DNA of 40,462 bases from NCBI GenBank assembly GCA_002709835.1, contig PAQX01000004.1:18460-58921 (forward strand), read 5' to 3'. The notes beneath the pieces were generated by a model, which did not search any database, was not told the DNA's origin, and was given only the letters and a program-made list of their open reading frames with translations. The translations under genes were made by a program, and so were the position numbers. The DNA comes from Deltaproteobacteria bacterium (GTDB lineage: Bacteria; Myxococcota_A; UBA9160; UBA4427). Positions 33,086 through 40,462 of this stretch are shown one piece after another. Within the stretch, counting starts at the first letter, position 1; each line of letters begins with the position of its first letter.

Positions 33086-34714
33086 ATGACGAAGCCCGCC
33101 TCCTGCACCCCCCATTTCGACGCGATCGTCATCGGCGCCGGCGTGAGCGGCATGTACGCGCTCCATCACCTGCGCGAGATGGGTCTGTCCGTCCGCGCCT
33201 ACGACGGTGCCCCCCGCATCGGCGGCACCTGGTGGCACAACCGCTACCCCGGGGCGCGCGTCGACGGCCCGAGCGCGCCGCTCTACGGATACACGTTCTC
33301 CGACGAGCTCGTGAAGGAGTGGACCTGGACCGAGACCCAGTCTTCCCAGCCCGAAGTCCTCTCCTATCTGGATCATTTCGCCGACAAATTCGACCTTCGT
33401 CGCGACATCCAACTCGACACCTGGGTCCAGGGCGCCTGCTACGACGAGGCGACCCAGCGCTGGACCGTCGACCTCGGCGACGAGCGCGTGTTGGCGGAGT
33501 TCGTCATCTGCGCGGTGGGGGCCCTCTCCGCCCCGAACAAGCCGCCGATTCCTGGGATCGACGACTTCGAAGGCCGGGTCCTCCACACCGGTGACTGGCC
33601 GACCGACCCGGTCTCGTTCGAAGGCAAGCGCGTCGGCGTGATCGGCACGGGCTCCTCGGGCATCCAGGCGATTCCCGAGATCGCGAAGCAGGCCGCCCAC
33701 GTCACGGTCTTCCAGCGCTCTGCCCAGTACACGGTACCCGCGCGCAACCGGCCGCTGGTCCCGGAAGAACTCGCTGCGGTCCGCGAGAACTGGGAAGCCG
33801 TCAGGACGGGAATGGTCACTCCCCCGCCGCCCGAGGCGCTGCTTCCGATGATGCCAGGCAACGGCCGATCCGCCTTCGACGAGACGTCCGAGCAGCGACA
33901 CGCGCTTTACGAAGAGCTCTGGACGAATGGAACCCTCGGCTTCGTCTACGGCAACTACGCCGAACTACTCGTGAACGAGGAGATCAATCGGGAGGTGTGC
34001 GCCTTCCTGCAAGGCAAGATCCGCGAGATCGTCGACGATCCGGAGACCGCCGAAAAGCTGATGCCCGACCACTTCTACGGCACGAAGCGCCCGATCCTCG
34101 ACGATGGCTACTACGCGACCTACAACCGCGACAACGTCTCCCTGGTCGACTTGAGAAGCGATCCGATCGAACGCATGACCGCAAAGGGCGTGCAGACCTC
34201 GTCAGGAGAGCACGCCATCGACGTGCTCGTCCTCGCCACGGGCTTCGACGCCATCAGCGGGTCGATGCTCCGGCTGAACCCGGTCGGCCGGGACGGCGTC
34301 CGCCTCGACGAGAGGTGGAAGGAGCAGTTCCACAACTACCTGGGGCTGATGGTGAGTGGCTTCCCGAACCTCTTCATGATCCACGGCCCGGGGACCCCCG
34401 GCGTCCTCTACCTCATGCCGCTCGGTGCCGAACTCGAAACCGAATGGATCGCGAACTGCGTCGAGCACATGCGCAGCCAAGGCAAGGGCGCCGTCGAGCC
34501 GACCGTCGAAGCAGAAGGCTCCTGGGACTCGGAGGTCACCGAGCTCGCCAATCGGACCCTCTTCCCAAAGACGGACTCGTGGTACACCGGCGCCAACATC
34601 GAGGGCAAGTCCCGTCACTTCGCAGTCCATCTCGGCGGGCCGGCCTACTTCGAGCGGATCCGACAGATCGCGGATTCGGGCTACGCAGGATTCGTGTTCG
34701 AGGACGAGTTCTAG
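33086..34714 (+). CDS. Flavin-containing Baeyer-Villiger-type monooxygenase (cyclohexanone-monooxygenase-like)
   Basis: 542 residues, the length of cyclohexanone/phenylacetone monooxygenases. FAD motif G-A-G-V-S-G (17-22), GGTWWHNRYPGARVDGPS (46-63), the Baeyer-Villiger fingerprint F-E-G-R-V-L-H-T-G-D-W (161-171) and NADPH motif G-T-G-S-S-G (187-192) are all intact. Closer to the cyclohexanone-type group than the enzyme at 24397, because it lacks the N-terminal extension. It turns ketones into esters or lactones. ATG 33086 has GGAACGACGAAC upstream, and a TATGAT at 33045-33050 could be its -10. It stands alone on the plus strand. Confidence 0.92.
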   Translation: MTKPASCTPHFDAIVIGAGVSGMYALHHLREMGLSVRAYDGAPRIGGTWWHNRYPGARVDGPSAPLYGYTFSDELVKEWTWTETQSSQPEVLSYLDHFADKFDLRRDIQLDTWVQGACYDEATQRWTVDLGDERVLAEFVICAVGALSAPNKPPIPGIDDFEGRVLHTGDWPTDPVSFEGKRVGVIGTGSSGIQAIPEIAKQAAHVTVFQRSAQYTVPARNRPLVPEELAAVRENWEAVRTGMVTPPPPEALLPMMPGNGRSAFDETSEQRHALYEELWTNGTLGFVYGNYAELLVNEEINREVCAFLQGKIREIVDDPETAEKLMPDHFYGTKRPILDDGYYATYNRDNVSLVDLRSDPIERMTAKGVQTSSGEHAIDVLVLATGFDAISGSMLRLNPVGRDGVRLDERWKEQFHNYLGLMVSGFPNLFMIHGPGTPGVLYLMPLGAELETEWIANCVEHMRSQGKGAVEPTVEAEGSWDSEVTELANRTLFPKTDSWYTGANIEGKSRHFAVHLGGPAYFERIRQIADSGYAGFVFEDEF

Positions 34715-35207
34715 CCCCGACTCGCCTCGCGCAAAGAGTCGTTCGCCCGCGCAATCGCCTCGGCCTCAGCGCAAATCCGATAGCAGCCGACCATCCCACG
34801 CACTCTCCTGCGCTCGGGGGGCACGACCTTGAGACAATCGAGAGGGACCTCTAGCTCCGACCACACTTCCATCCGCGGAGCCAGGTGGACGCACGGGGCC
34901 GCATCATGGACGGCGAGCGCACCCGGCTCGAGAGCCTCGACTGGACTACCCTTCCAGAGAACACTCCGTACAGTTGGCTCCGTCAGCTGAACGAAGCCCC
35001 GCCCGCGGCGGACCAATCCATCGTCCAGTACGTGCCCCCTCGCGCCCGACCAGCGAAGGCGAACGGTGACCGATTTGCGTGGGAAATCAGAATGGATCGC
35101 CATGCCGAGCCGCCAGGTCACCATCGCGCGCTTCGCTGGCGGCACCACAGTACTTTGCCAGGAGACCCCTACACTCCGGGCCTAGCGGATGGGCGGCGGT
35201 CTCTCTC
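34715..35207. other. Unassigned 490-base stretch with two overlapping candidate frames
   Basis: A minus-strand frame (34711-35148, 145 codons) and a plus-strand frame (34885-35232) overlap. Neither matches a family I know. In both, G or C at third codon positions is about 70-75 percent, clearly lower than in the confirmed genes, so base use gives no support. The minus-strand tail RMVGCYRICAEAEAIARAND-like segment (near 34715-34800) is the most protein-like part. No promoter or ribosome site stands out. It may be decayed or acquired sequence. Confidence 0.3.
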
Positions 35208-35831
35208 TCAACCGGGCAGAAGGTGTCCGTGATCCCGCTTCGCCTTCAGGTAGCAGCGATTGTGCGTGGACGTGCCCTCGACGAGCTCGCGTCGACGGAA
35301 GCCCTTCACCGCGAAGCGCTCGAGGCTCTTCATCTTCAGGGGATTGTTCGTGAGCAGGTCGAAGGCGTCCCCGCCGAAGAAGTGCCGAACGATCGCCGCC
35401 GCGAGACGAAAGTCGCGCTGATCATCCTCGAAGGCCAGCGCGCGGTTCGCCTCGTACGTATCCATTCCTTCCTCTTGGAGTAGATAGGCCGCCGCCTTCG
35501 ACCAAAGCCCGATCCCGCGCCCTTCGTGGGACGTCATGTAGATCAAGAGGCTGCCCGACGAGGCGTCCGCGATCTGAGCGAGAGCCCCCCGAAGCTGCGG
35601 GCCGCAATCGCAGCGAACAGAGCCGAGGGTATCTCCGGTCAGGCAGGCCGAGTGGACCCGCACGAGCGGACGCGCACCGTCCCCGCTCGCCTCGCCGAAC
35701 TGGAGAACGCTGACCTCTTCGACCGCGGAGTCGTCCCGTTCTGGACGGACGACGCGTCCCACGAACCAGCTCGCAACGTGTTCGTCGCCCGCGAGTTCGA
35801 GCGGCAGCGTCACCGGGCCGACGAGATCCAA
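35208..35831 (-). CDS. ribA: GTP cyclohydrolase II (RibA)
   Basis: 207 residues, close to the usual 196-200 for a stand-alone enzyme. The zinc-binding set is C-L-T-G-D-T-L-G-S-V-R-C-D-C (Cys63, Cys74 and Cys76). HEGRGIGLWSKAAAYLLQ contains the catalytic tail region, and R-x-x-L-T-N-N-P-type LLTNNPLKMKSL follows. It opens GTP to give the first riboflavin intermediate, supplying FMN and FAD for the many flavoenzymes around. The start is a TTG at 35831; an in-frame GTG at 35813 is also possible, and the ribosome site is unclear. No other rib gene is nearby. Confidence 0.92.
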   Translation of the reverse strand: MDLVGPVTLPLELAGDEHVASWFVGRVVRPERDDSAVEEVSVLQFGEASGDGARPLVRVHSACLTGDTLGSVRCDCGPQLRGALAQIADASSGSLLIYMTSHEGRGIGLWSKAAAYLLQEEGMDTYEANRALAFEDDQRDFRLAAAIVRHFFGGDAFDLLTNNPLKMKSLERFAVKGFRRRELVEGTSTHNRCYLKAKRDHGHLLPG

Positions 35832-35948
35832 CGCCCCCCCGACGCCGCGTCGGTAGAGCGCGCGGCGTCGGAAGGTTCGGGAACCGTGATTCTTTCTACC
35901 CTGCCCGACTCCCGGAGACGATCAAGCTCAGTCGCGGCCGCTCCCGGA

Positions 35949-36761
35949 TCAGGCAAGACCCGAGAAGTCCAGCTGCCCCGTCGTCATGAAGGCGTTAAAG
36001 CCCAAATCGACGTTCAGGTTGACCCCGTTCACGTACCCCGACGCGTCGGAACCCAGGAACGCCAGACTCATGGCGATGTCCCGCGGCGTCGCGATCGTCC
36101 CGCCGATCTGATCGATGGTCCAGTTCATCGTCTTCTCGGTCATCGTCTTGTTGAAATCGGGGAGGAGCGGCGTGTCGATCGGCGCGGGGCATACACTGTT
36201 GGTCCGCACATTCCGGGCGAGCGAGTCCTTGGCGCTCTTCATCGTGTAGACCTGTACGCATTCCTTCGAGAAGGCATACCCGTCCCCCACGAGCTCTGCG
36301 TGATCACGGCACCATCCGAAAAGCTCTTCGCTGTCCTCGATCGCGATGCAATCGAGCACCTCCTGCAGATGCCCGGGCCACTGACCGCCGGCAATGGACG
36401 CCGTATTCGCGATCGCGCCGCCCTCGCGCATCTTCGGAAGCAGCCCCTCGGAGAGCTGACGCAGACCGAGCCAGTTCACGGCCATGACGTCCTCGACGGG
36501 ATGCGTCGCGGCAATTCCCGCGTTGTTGAAAAGTACGTCGATCGGCCCCTCGATCCCGTCGATCGCGGCGTCGACCGAGGACGCCTTGCCCATGTTCGTC
36601 TCGATGAACGAGCTGATGGGACCCTCGGGCCGCTTGATGTCGAGCGCGATCACCTCCGGAGCGCCCAGCTCGGCGAGCACATCGAGGAGTGCAGCACCGA
36701 CGCCAGAGAAAGCGCCGGTGATCACGACGCGCTTGTTGCTGTAGTCAAAACAATGAGACAT
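35949..36761 (-). CDS. SDR resembling coniferyl-alcohol / 3-alpha-hydroxysteroid dehydrogenases
   Basis: 270 residues. T-G-A-F-S-G-V-G (15-22), Asp41 after beta-2 for NAD, N-N-A-G (79-82), Ser122, Tyr162 and Lys166 (G-Y-A-F-S-K). The large insertion between Ser122 and Tyr162 (SIAGGQWPGHLQEVLDCI, then EELFGWCRDH) is the mark of the coniferyl-alcohol/3-alpha-hydroxysteroid dehydrogenase branch. It oxidises an allylic or steroidal alcohol. Coniferyl-aldehyde dehydrogenase, which would take the next step on the phenylpropanoid route, lies 20 kb away at 14645. AAGGAG upstream fixes ATG 36761. Co-directional with the flavoprotein gene 34 bases upstream. Confidence 0.87.
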   Translation of the reverse strand: MSHCFDYSNKRVVITGAFSGVGAALLDVLAELGAPEVIALDIKRPEGPISSFIETNMGKASSVDAAIDGIEGPIDVLFNNAGIAATHPVEDVMAVNWLGLRQLSEGLLPKMREGGAIANTASIAGGQWPGHLQEVLDCIAIEDSEELFGWCRDHAELVGDGYAFSKECVQVYTMKSAKDSLARNVRTNSVCPAPIDTPLLPDFNKTMTEKTMNWTIDQIGGTIATPRDIAMSLAFLGSDASGYVNGVNLNVDLGFNAFMTTGQLDFSGLA

Positions 36762-36795
36762 GGGGGATAAAACTCCTTCGTGGGCGCCCAGCGCC

Positions 36796-38013
36796 CTAGT
36801 AGACCCATTCCGAGCGGGCGACGCTCACGATCCGCTCTCCGGCTCGCATTGCACCCGACAGGTTGCGCGAAACCGGCCCGATCTCCAGCTCCGCAAGCGC
36901 ACCGGTCACCAGCACGCGCGGATGCCATCGCAGGCCATGGTCGACCAACGGATAGCCGCATTCAGCGCAGGGCAGATCGTAGGCCGCGATGGCCTCGTCG
37001 AGCCACCCCTCCCCGGGACGGTGCCCGGGAAAACCGGTCGCGAGCAGCAGTCGGTCGACCTCGACCTCTCGCGCCCCGAGATCGAGGGCCACGCGATTTT
37101 CCGAAACGAACGCGGAGGCCACTTTGACGCCTTCGAGATGTTCGACCCGGCCGTCGGCCTGCGCGCAGCGAAGCGCCGCGTGGACGTCCGGAGGGATGGA
37201 GCCTCGATGACGCGCTTCACGAATGCGGCGCCGGCGTTCACTCGGATCCTCGACTCGGGAGTAGCCCGCCATGTACTTCGGCCCCTGCCAGCCCGGATCG
37301 CTGTCGAACTGATGAATGCGAAGCGAGTGGCGTGAAATCAGGAAGATCCGTCGGCCGGCCCGCGCCAGGCGGATCGCCACCTGAGCACCGGAGATGCCCC
37401 CGCCGACGACCGCGATGGCCTCGTCATCGGGATCGTCATCGAGGTCGAACCCCGGGTCGAATATGTGACCGACCTTCGAAGCCAGACCCTTCGCTTCGGC
37501 ATCGACCGCGACGGCCTTCGCCCAGTCGGGCCACGCCGGTTCGCGCGGCGCGCCGAGGGCGAGGATGATCTGTTTCGCTTCGAGGGAATCCGCGTCGTCC
37601 GCCCCTTCGAAGTCTACGCGCACGCGGTCGCCTTCCAGCGTGAGCGCGTTCGCGCGCCCGCGAACATGCAGGTCGCGCATCTCGAACTTCTCCAGCACGT
37701 CGTCGCAGTGACGATCAAAGAGCTCGAGAGCCGGTCGCGAGTAGGGTCGTGTGAAGGGATGGGCGATTCGCCGGCCCTTTCCGACCTTCACGAATCGCTG
37801 GAGCGAAGCGGAAGAGAGGTCGAGGTGGTGGACGGCCGGCGAGCGCAGGAACCGCATCCCCGTATTGCGCGTCGTCCGACGCCACCGGGCCAGAAGGTCA
37901 ACCTCGTCGTCGAGGATCCGCAGGCCCTCACGCGCCACACCCGCCTCTCCGAGCAGTCGAGCCACGGCGTGCACGCCATGCGGCCCTCCTCCGATCACGA
38001 GCCAATCGAGCAT
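36796..38013 (-). CDS. FAD/NAD(P)-binding oxidoreductase (ornithine-monooxygenase-like fold)
   Basis: 405 residues. Two nucleotide-binding motifs are visible: W-L-V-I-G-G-G-P-H-G (4-13) and V-V-G-G-G-I-S-G-A-Q (about 199-208). The stretch NTGMRFLRSPAVHHLDL is typical of the FAD/NAD(P)-binding group near SidA/IucD N-hydroxylases and their uncharacterised relatives. ATGF-like L-A-T-G-F-P occurs late (about 321). The substrate is unknown. The ATG at 38013 shares its A with the last base of the upstream TGA (TGATG), so it is coupled to the COG0523-like gene. Confidence 0.82.
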   Translation of the reverse strand: MLDWLVIGGGPHGVHAVARLLGEAGVAREGLRILDDEVDLLARWRRTTRNTGMRFLRSPAVHHLDLSSASLQRFVKVGKGRRIAHPFTRPYSRPALELFDRHCDDVLEKFEMRDLHVRGRANALTLEGDRVRVDFEGADDADSLEAKQIILALGAPREPAWPDWAKAVAVDAEAKGLASKVGHIFDPGFDLDDDPDDEAIAVVGGGISGAQVAIRLARAGRRIFLISRHSLRIHQFDSDPGWQGPKYMAGYSRVEDPSERRRRIREARHRGSIPPDVHAALRCAQADGRVEHLEGVKVASAFVSENRVALDLGAREVEVDRLLLATGFPGHRPGEGWLDEAIAAYDLPCAECGYPLVDHGLRWHPRVLVTGALAELEIGPVSRNLSGAMRAGERIVSVARSEWVY

Positions 38014-39074
38014 CAATGGAGCTCCACCGTCGGTGCAGCGTACGACGGCGTCGAGACCACCGGCGATTCCTCGACGATCGAACCGAGTGCGGCCTCCTCG
38101 GACAGGAGACATTCATCCAGCTCGGCCCGGACCTGTGCGGCATCGAGGCCGCGCCCCTGGAACACGAGTTCCTGACGGCGATCCCCGAACTGAGGGTGCC
38201 AGCGCTCGAGCAGGCGTCGCCGATGAGCTTCGTCGCTCGGCCAGTGGGAGGCCGGGTAACCCACCCACCAGCGTCCGGCCGGAAAGACGCGGTGAACGTC
38301 GCCCGCGCAGGAGTAACCGAAGGCCTGCGTGGGGCGATTCGAGAGCCAGACGTTTCCCTTGCCGCGAACCAGGGCCTCCGGCGGGTCCTCGATCCACTGC
38401 CCGAACCGCTCGGGATCGAAGGGCCGCGCGCATCGATACGCGAAGCAGTCTCCGATCTCGGAGACACGAAGGTCGCTCCGGAGCAGCTCCAACCACGGGG
38501 GCACGACCAGGGCTTCGCCTCGCTCGAGCGGGCCGGTCACGAAGTCGAGGAGCTCGGCGTCGGTGGACGCGCCCATCGCGAGTCGCTCGGCGGTCGGGTT
38601 GAGCACGCGGAGGGTCGGGAGGACGTGGGCCCGGGATCGCTCGCTCCCCACGAGCACGAGATGCGTTGCGGACTCGATGCCCCCAGCCACGATGTCCGCG
38701 ACCGTCCTTCCGTCGCGCTCGGTCTTCCCCCAGCCATAGGCGGAGATCGGATCCGACGAAGCCAGCTGATCGGCCAGGAAGTCCGTGTCGGCGAGGGTGA
38801 CGACCTTGCCGAGAGCCACCCCGGATCCGAAACGGAACGAGAGGAAGTCGCTGGCCTGCCAGTCCTCGACGAGTTGCGACGTCTCCACGAAGGGCGGGAG
38901 CAGAACGCCGACCTCACCGCGTCGCCTGGACGGATCCGAAACGAACTCGGCCAAGGGCCGGACGCAGAAGGCCTCGCGGATGCGATCCAGTCCGGCAGCC
39001 ACGGAACCGGTCGGGAGCCCTGCGAACAGGTGGATCCAAGGAGCAGCGGAGCGGAGCTCGGAATGTCGGGGCAT
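38013..39074 (-). CDS. COG0523/CobW-like protein without a functional P-loop
   Basis: 353 residues. The C-terminal half is a good CobW_C domain: CARPFDPERFGQWIEDPPEA, the RAKG-like L-V-R-G-K-G-N-V-W-L (about 244-253) and FGDRRQELVF. The N-terminal half matches the G3E GTPase fold only in outline. The first strand reads W-I-H-L-F-A-G-L-P-T-G-S, lacking the Lys and Thr of G-x-x-G-x-G-K-T, and the C-x-C-C metal motif of G3E proteins is absent. It probably does not hydrolyse GTP in the usual way. Family members act as metal chaperones, mostly for zinc. It is coupled to the flavoprotein and near a zinc/cobalt exporter. ATG 39074 is chosen because the frame upstream is arginine-rich noise. Confidence 0.75.
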   Translation of the reverse strand: MPRHSELRSAAPWIHLFAGLPTGSVAAGLDRIREAFCVRPLAEFVSDPSRRRGEVGVLLPPFVETSQLVEDWQASDFLSFRFGSGVALGKVVTLADTDFLADQLASSDPISAYGWGKTERDGRTVADIVAGGIESATHLVLVGSERSRAHVLPTLRVLNPTAERLAMGASTDAELLDFVTGPLERGEALVVPPWLELLRSDLRVSEIGDCFAYRCARPFDPERFGQWIEDPPEALVRGKGNVWLSNRPTQAFGYSCAGDVHRVFPAGRWWVGYPASHWPSDEAHRRRLLERWHPQFGDRRQELVFQGRGLDAAQVRAELDECLLSEEAALGSIVEESPVVSTPSYAAPTVELH

Positions 39075-39184
39075 GGGTCGGTGCGGCGTCTCGATCGGTT
39101 GCGTCTCTAAACCGAATTGCCGGTCGAGCCCGCGGAGTTCCCGCTTTTCTTGCGGTTTCCGCTCCAGGTGCGCCGAACTCCTCC

Positions 39185-40123
39185 TCAGCCCGCCAAGGCG
39201 GCCTGAACCCCCTCTACGGACCGATTGACCTCGACCGTGACGTGGGCGAGCTCCACGGCCGTCTCCATCCGCTTCTTGTAGACAGCGGGCGACTGCGGAT
39301 CCTCGGTGACCACGACAGCGATCGCTGCGAGGCGCCCGGGACCGACGCGCCACACGTGGAGATCAGCGACGAGATCAGACGACTCCCGCTCAATGGCCTC
39401 ACGGAGCGCCGCGCGCGTCGACTGCTCGACGTCGCCATCGAGCAGCACACTCGACGTCTGACGGACGAGCCCGTAGGCCCATCGCCCGATCACGAGCGAT
39501 CCCACGACACCCATCGCCGGGTCCATCCAGCCCCAACCAAAGAATTTGCCGCAGAGCAAGGCGAAGATCGCCGCCACCGAGGTCAACGCGTCCGCCAAGA
39601 CGTGCAGATAGGCCGCCCGCAGGTTGTGATCGGGGTGGCCTCGCTCAGGGTGGTGATCGTGATGGTGCCCATCTCGCAGCAACCACGCGGAGGCGAGATT
39701 CACGACGAGGCCAATGAACGCAACGCCGATCGCCTGATCAAACGAAATCACATGCGGATCGTAGAGGCGGAGGATCGACTCCGCGGCGATCAGCAGTGCG
39801 ACCATGCCCAGCACCACTGCACTGGTGAAGCCACCCAGGACGCTGACCTTCCAGGTGCCGAAGGAATACTGGGCGCTGTGTCGGTGGCGCCGAGCGAACC
39901 AGTAGGCAAAGGCGGTAATGCTGAGCGCGGAAGCGTGGCTGGCCATATGCCAACCGTCGGCAAGGAGCGCCATCGAACCGAAAACCGCGCCAGCCGCAAT
40001 CTCGATGACCATCGTCGCGGCAGTGAGCGCGATCACCAAACGCGTCTGGCGTTCGTTGTGATCGTACTGGTCGCCAAGATAGTCGTGGTCGTGCTTCCAG
40101 GCCTTTGCCTGACTTTGCTGCAT
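39185..40123 (-). CDS. dmeF: Cation diffusion facilitator, DmeF-like metal exporter
   Basis: 312 residues, six membrane helices and a C-terminal cytosolic domain. Residues 11-22 form a His/Asp N-terminus (H-D-H-D-Y). In helix 2, A-D-G-W-H-M-A-S-H (Asp56, His59 and His63) and in helix 5, H-V-L-A-D (His174 and Asp178) are the transport-site residues. A His-rich loop, H-H-H-D-H-H-P-E-R-G-H (153-163), sits between helices 4 and 5. The M-A-S-H variant and the position of the loop fit DmeF, which exports cobalt, nickel and zinc. AGGAGG is about 12 bases before ATG 40123. It is 110 bases upstream of the COG0523-like gene on the same strand. Confidence 0.88.
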   Translation of the reverse strand: MQQSQAKAWKHDHDYLGDQYDHNERQTRLVIALTAATMVIEIAAGAVFGSMALLADGWHMASHASALSITAFAYWFARRHRHSAQYSFGTWKVSVLGGFTSAVVLGMVALLIAAESILRLYDPHVISFDQAIGVAFIGLVVNLASAWLLRDGHHHDHHPERGHPDHNLRAAYLHVLADALTSVAAIFALLCGKFFGWGWMDPAMGVVGSLVIGRWAYGLVRQTSSVLLDGDVEQSTRAALREAIERESSDLVADLHVWRVGPGRLAAIAVVVTEDPQSPAVYKKRMETAVELAHVTVEVNRSVEGVQAALAG

Positions 40124-40434
40124 GGCCTTCCGGCCTCCTGAGCGTGACGAAGAAGACCCTAGATTGCGCGGATTTGCGATGGGTGTCGATGCTGATCGAC
40201 ATCGATTCGTGCCCCCCTCCCCCGAGTCGGTCGGGACTCGAGGGGCACGTCCCAAAAAGATCGAAATACCGGGAACTCGCCGGCGCCGAGCGGCAAGGCT
40301 GACGGCCACCGCCGCCTCGGCCCTCGCGGGCCCAATTCCCGCCTCGATCGCCTACCTGGCCGACGCCTCGACCCACCTCGCACCGCAGAGCTGACGACGG
40401 GGCCGACCCGCGCGCCTGGAAGCGGCCGCCCAGG
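40124..40434. other. Intergenic stretch with a short hairpin after the SEC-C gene
   Basis: It lies between the SEC-C gene stop and the metal exporter start, both on the minus strand. CCTGG and CCAGG pair across a GC-rich loop (40415-40434), directly after the SEC-C stop, but no T-run follows, so it is a weak terminator candidate. Short open frames on both strands show no family resemblance. I see no RNA gene. Confidence 0.3.
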
Positions 40435-40462
40435 CTAGCCGCAGCACTTCTTGTGCTTGCGT
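40435..40462 (-). CDS. C-terminus of a SEC-C motif protein (gene runs off the window)
   Basis: Read on the minus strand, the last codons give R-K-H-K-K-C-C-G and a TAG stop (40435-40437). K-x-K-K-C-C-G/H at the very end of a protein is the hallmark of the SEC-C zinc-binding motif, found at the end of SecA and of many small UPF0149/YchJ-like and hydrolase proteins. The rest of the gene is outside the window, so its identity cannot be told. Confidence 0.6.

Noticed and set aside
32528..33594. Extension of the crotonase remnant frame to 33594
   Set aside because: After 32498 it is arginine/serine-rich and lies opposite the SnoaL-like gene and over the monooxygenase start.

Overview
The window is GC-rich (third codon positions are mostly G or C), gene-dense and strand-mixed. 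The gene repertoire is that of a heterotrophic, probably aerobic, environmental proteobacterium of the broad deltaproteobacterial type (Myxococcota/Binatota-like). That placement is inference from gene style only: there is no rRNA or ribosomal marker here. No tRNA, rRNA, CRISPR, insertion sequence or phage gene was seen.

Layout. 0-8 kb: crotonase-family proteins, an MFS exporter, an exported beta-barrel-like protein, an N-acyl-D-amino-acid deacylase, an SDR and a cyclase/SnoaL pair. 8-14.4 kb: a decayed mini-gene, a DUF2889 protein, an aminotransferase with an internal deletion, and two genes on the minus strand whose reading frames are each interrupted by one in-frame TGA. The first is an AhpD-like protein whose motif reads C-F-Y-Sec (TGA at 10415-10417). 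The second is a GrdB/PrdB-like reductase protein whose motif reads Sec-P-V-C (TGA at 13506-13508). A SECIS-like hairpin follows each TGA at the proper distance, so I read both as selenoproteins. 14.6-20.8 kb: coniferyl-aldehyde dehydrogenase, a frameshifted enoyl-CoA hydratase, a HugZ-like/DUF4149 pair, a heavily decayed VOC-family pseudogene and a GPH-type symporter.

20.9-26.2 kb is a coherent Baeyer-Villiger module. A minus-strand set (zinc alcohol dehydrogenase, HSL-type esterase, SnoaL-like protein) diverges from a TetR regulator that overlaps a flavin monooxygenase. The chemistry would run alcohol to ketone to ester or lactone to hydroxy acid. 26.3-32.5 kb: a second D-aminoacyl deacylase, an amidohydrolase, ttcA, two alpha/beta hydrolases and a truncated crotonase. 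33-35 kb: a second Baeyer-Villiger-type monooxygenase and an unassigned stretch. 35.2-40.46 kb: ribA, a coniferyl-alcohol-dehydrogenase-like SDR, a flavoprotein coupled to a COG0523-like protein that has lost its P-loop, a DmeF-type metal exporter, and the last eight residues of a SEC-C motif protein.

Two themes run through the window. One is catabolism of alicyclic, terpenoid, steroid-like or phenylpropanoid compounds, with redox and metal handling alongside. The other is gene damage. At least four genes are truncated, fused or decayed (9.5, 12.6, 18.4 and 32.1 kb), and three more are frameshifted (8.26, 16.62 and 23.49 kb), two of them in G-runs that could be assembly errors. Several genes lack a Shine-Dalgarno and have a -10 hexamer exactly 12 bases before the ATG, which suggests leaderless transcripts.
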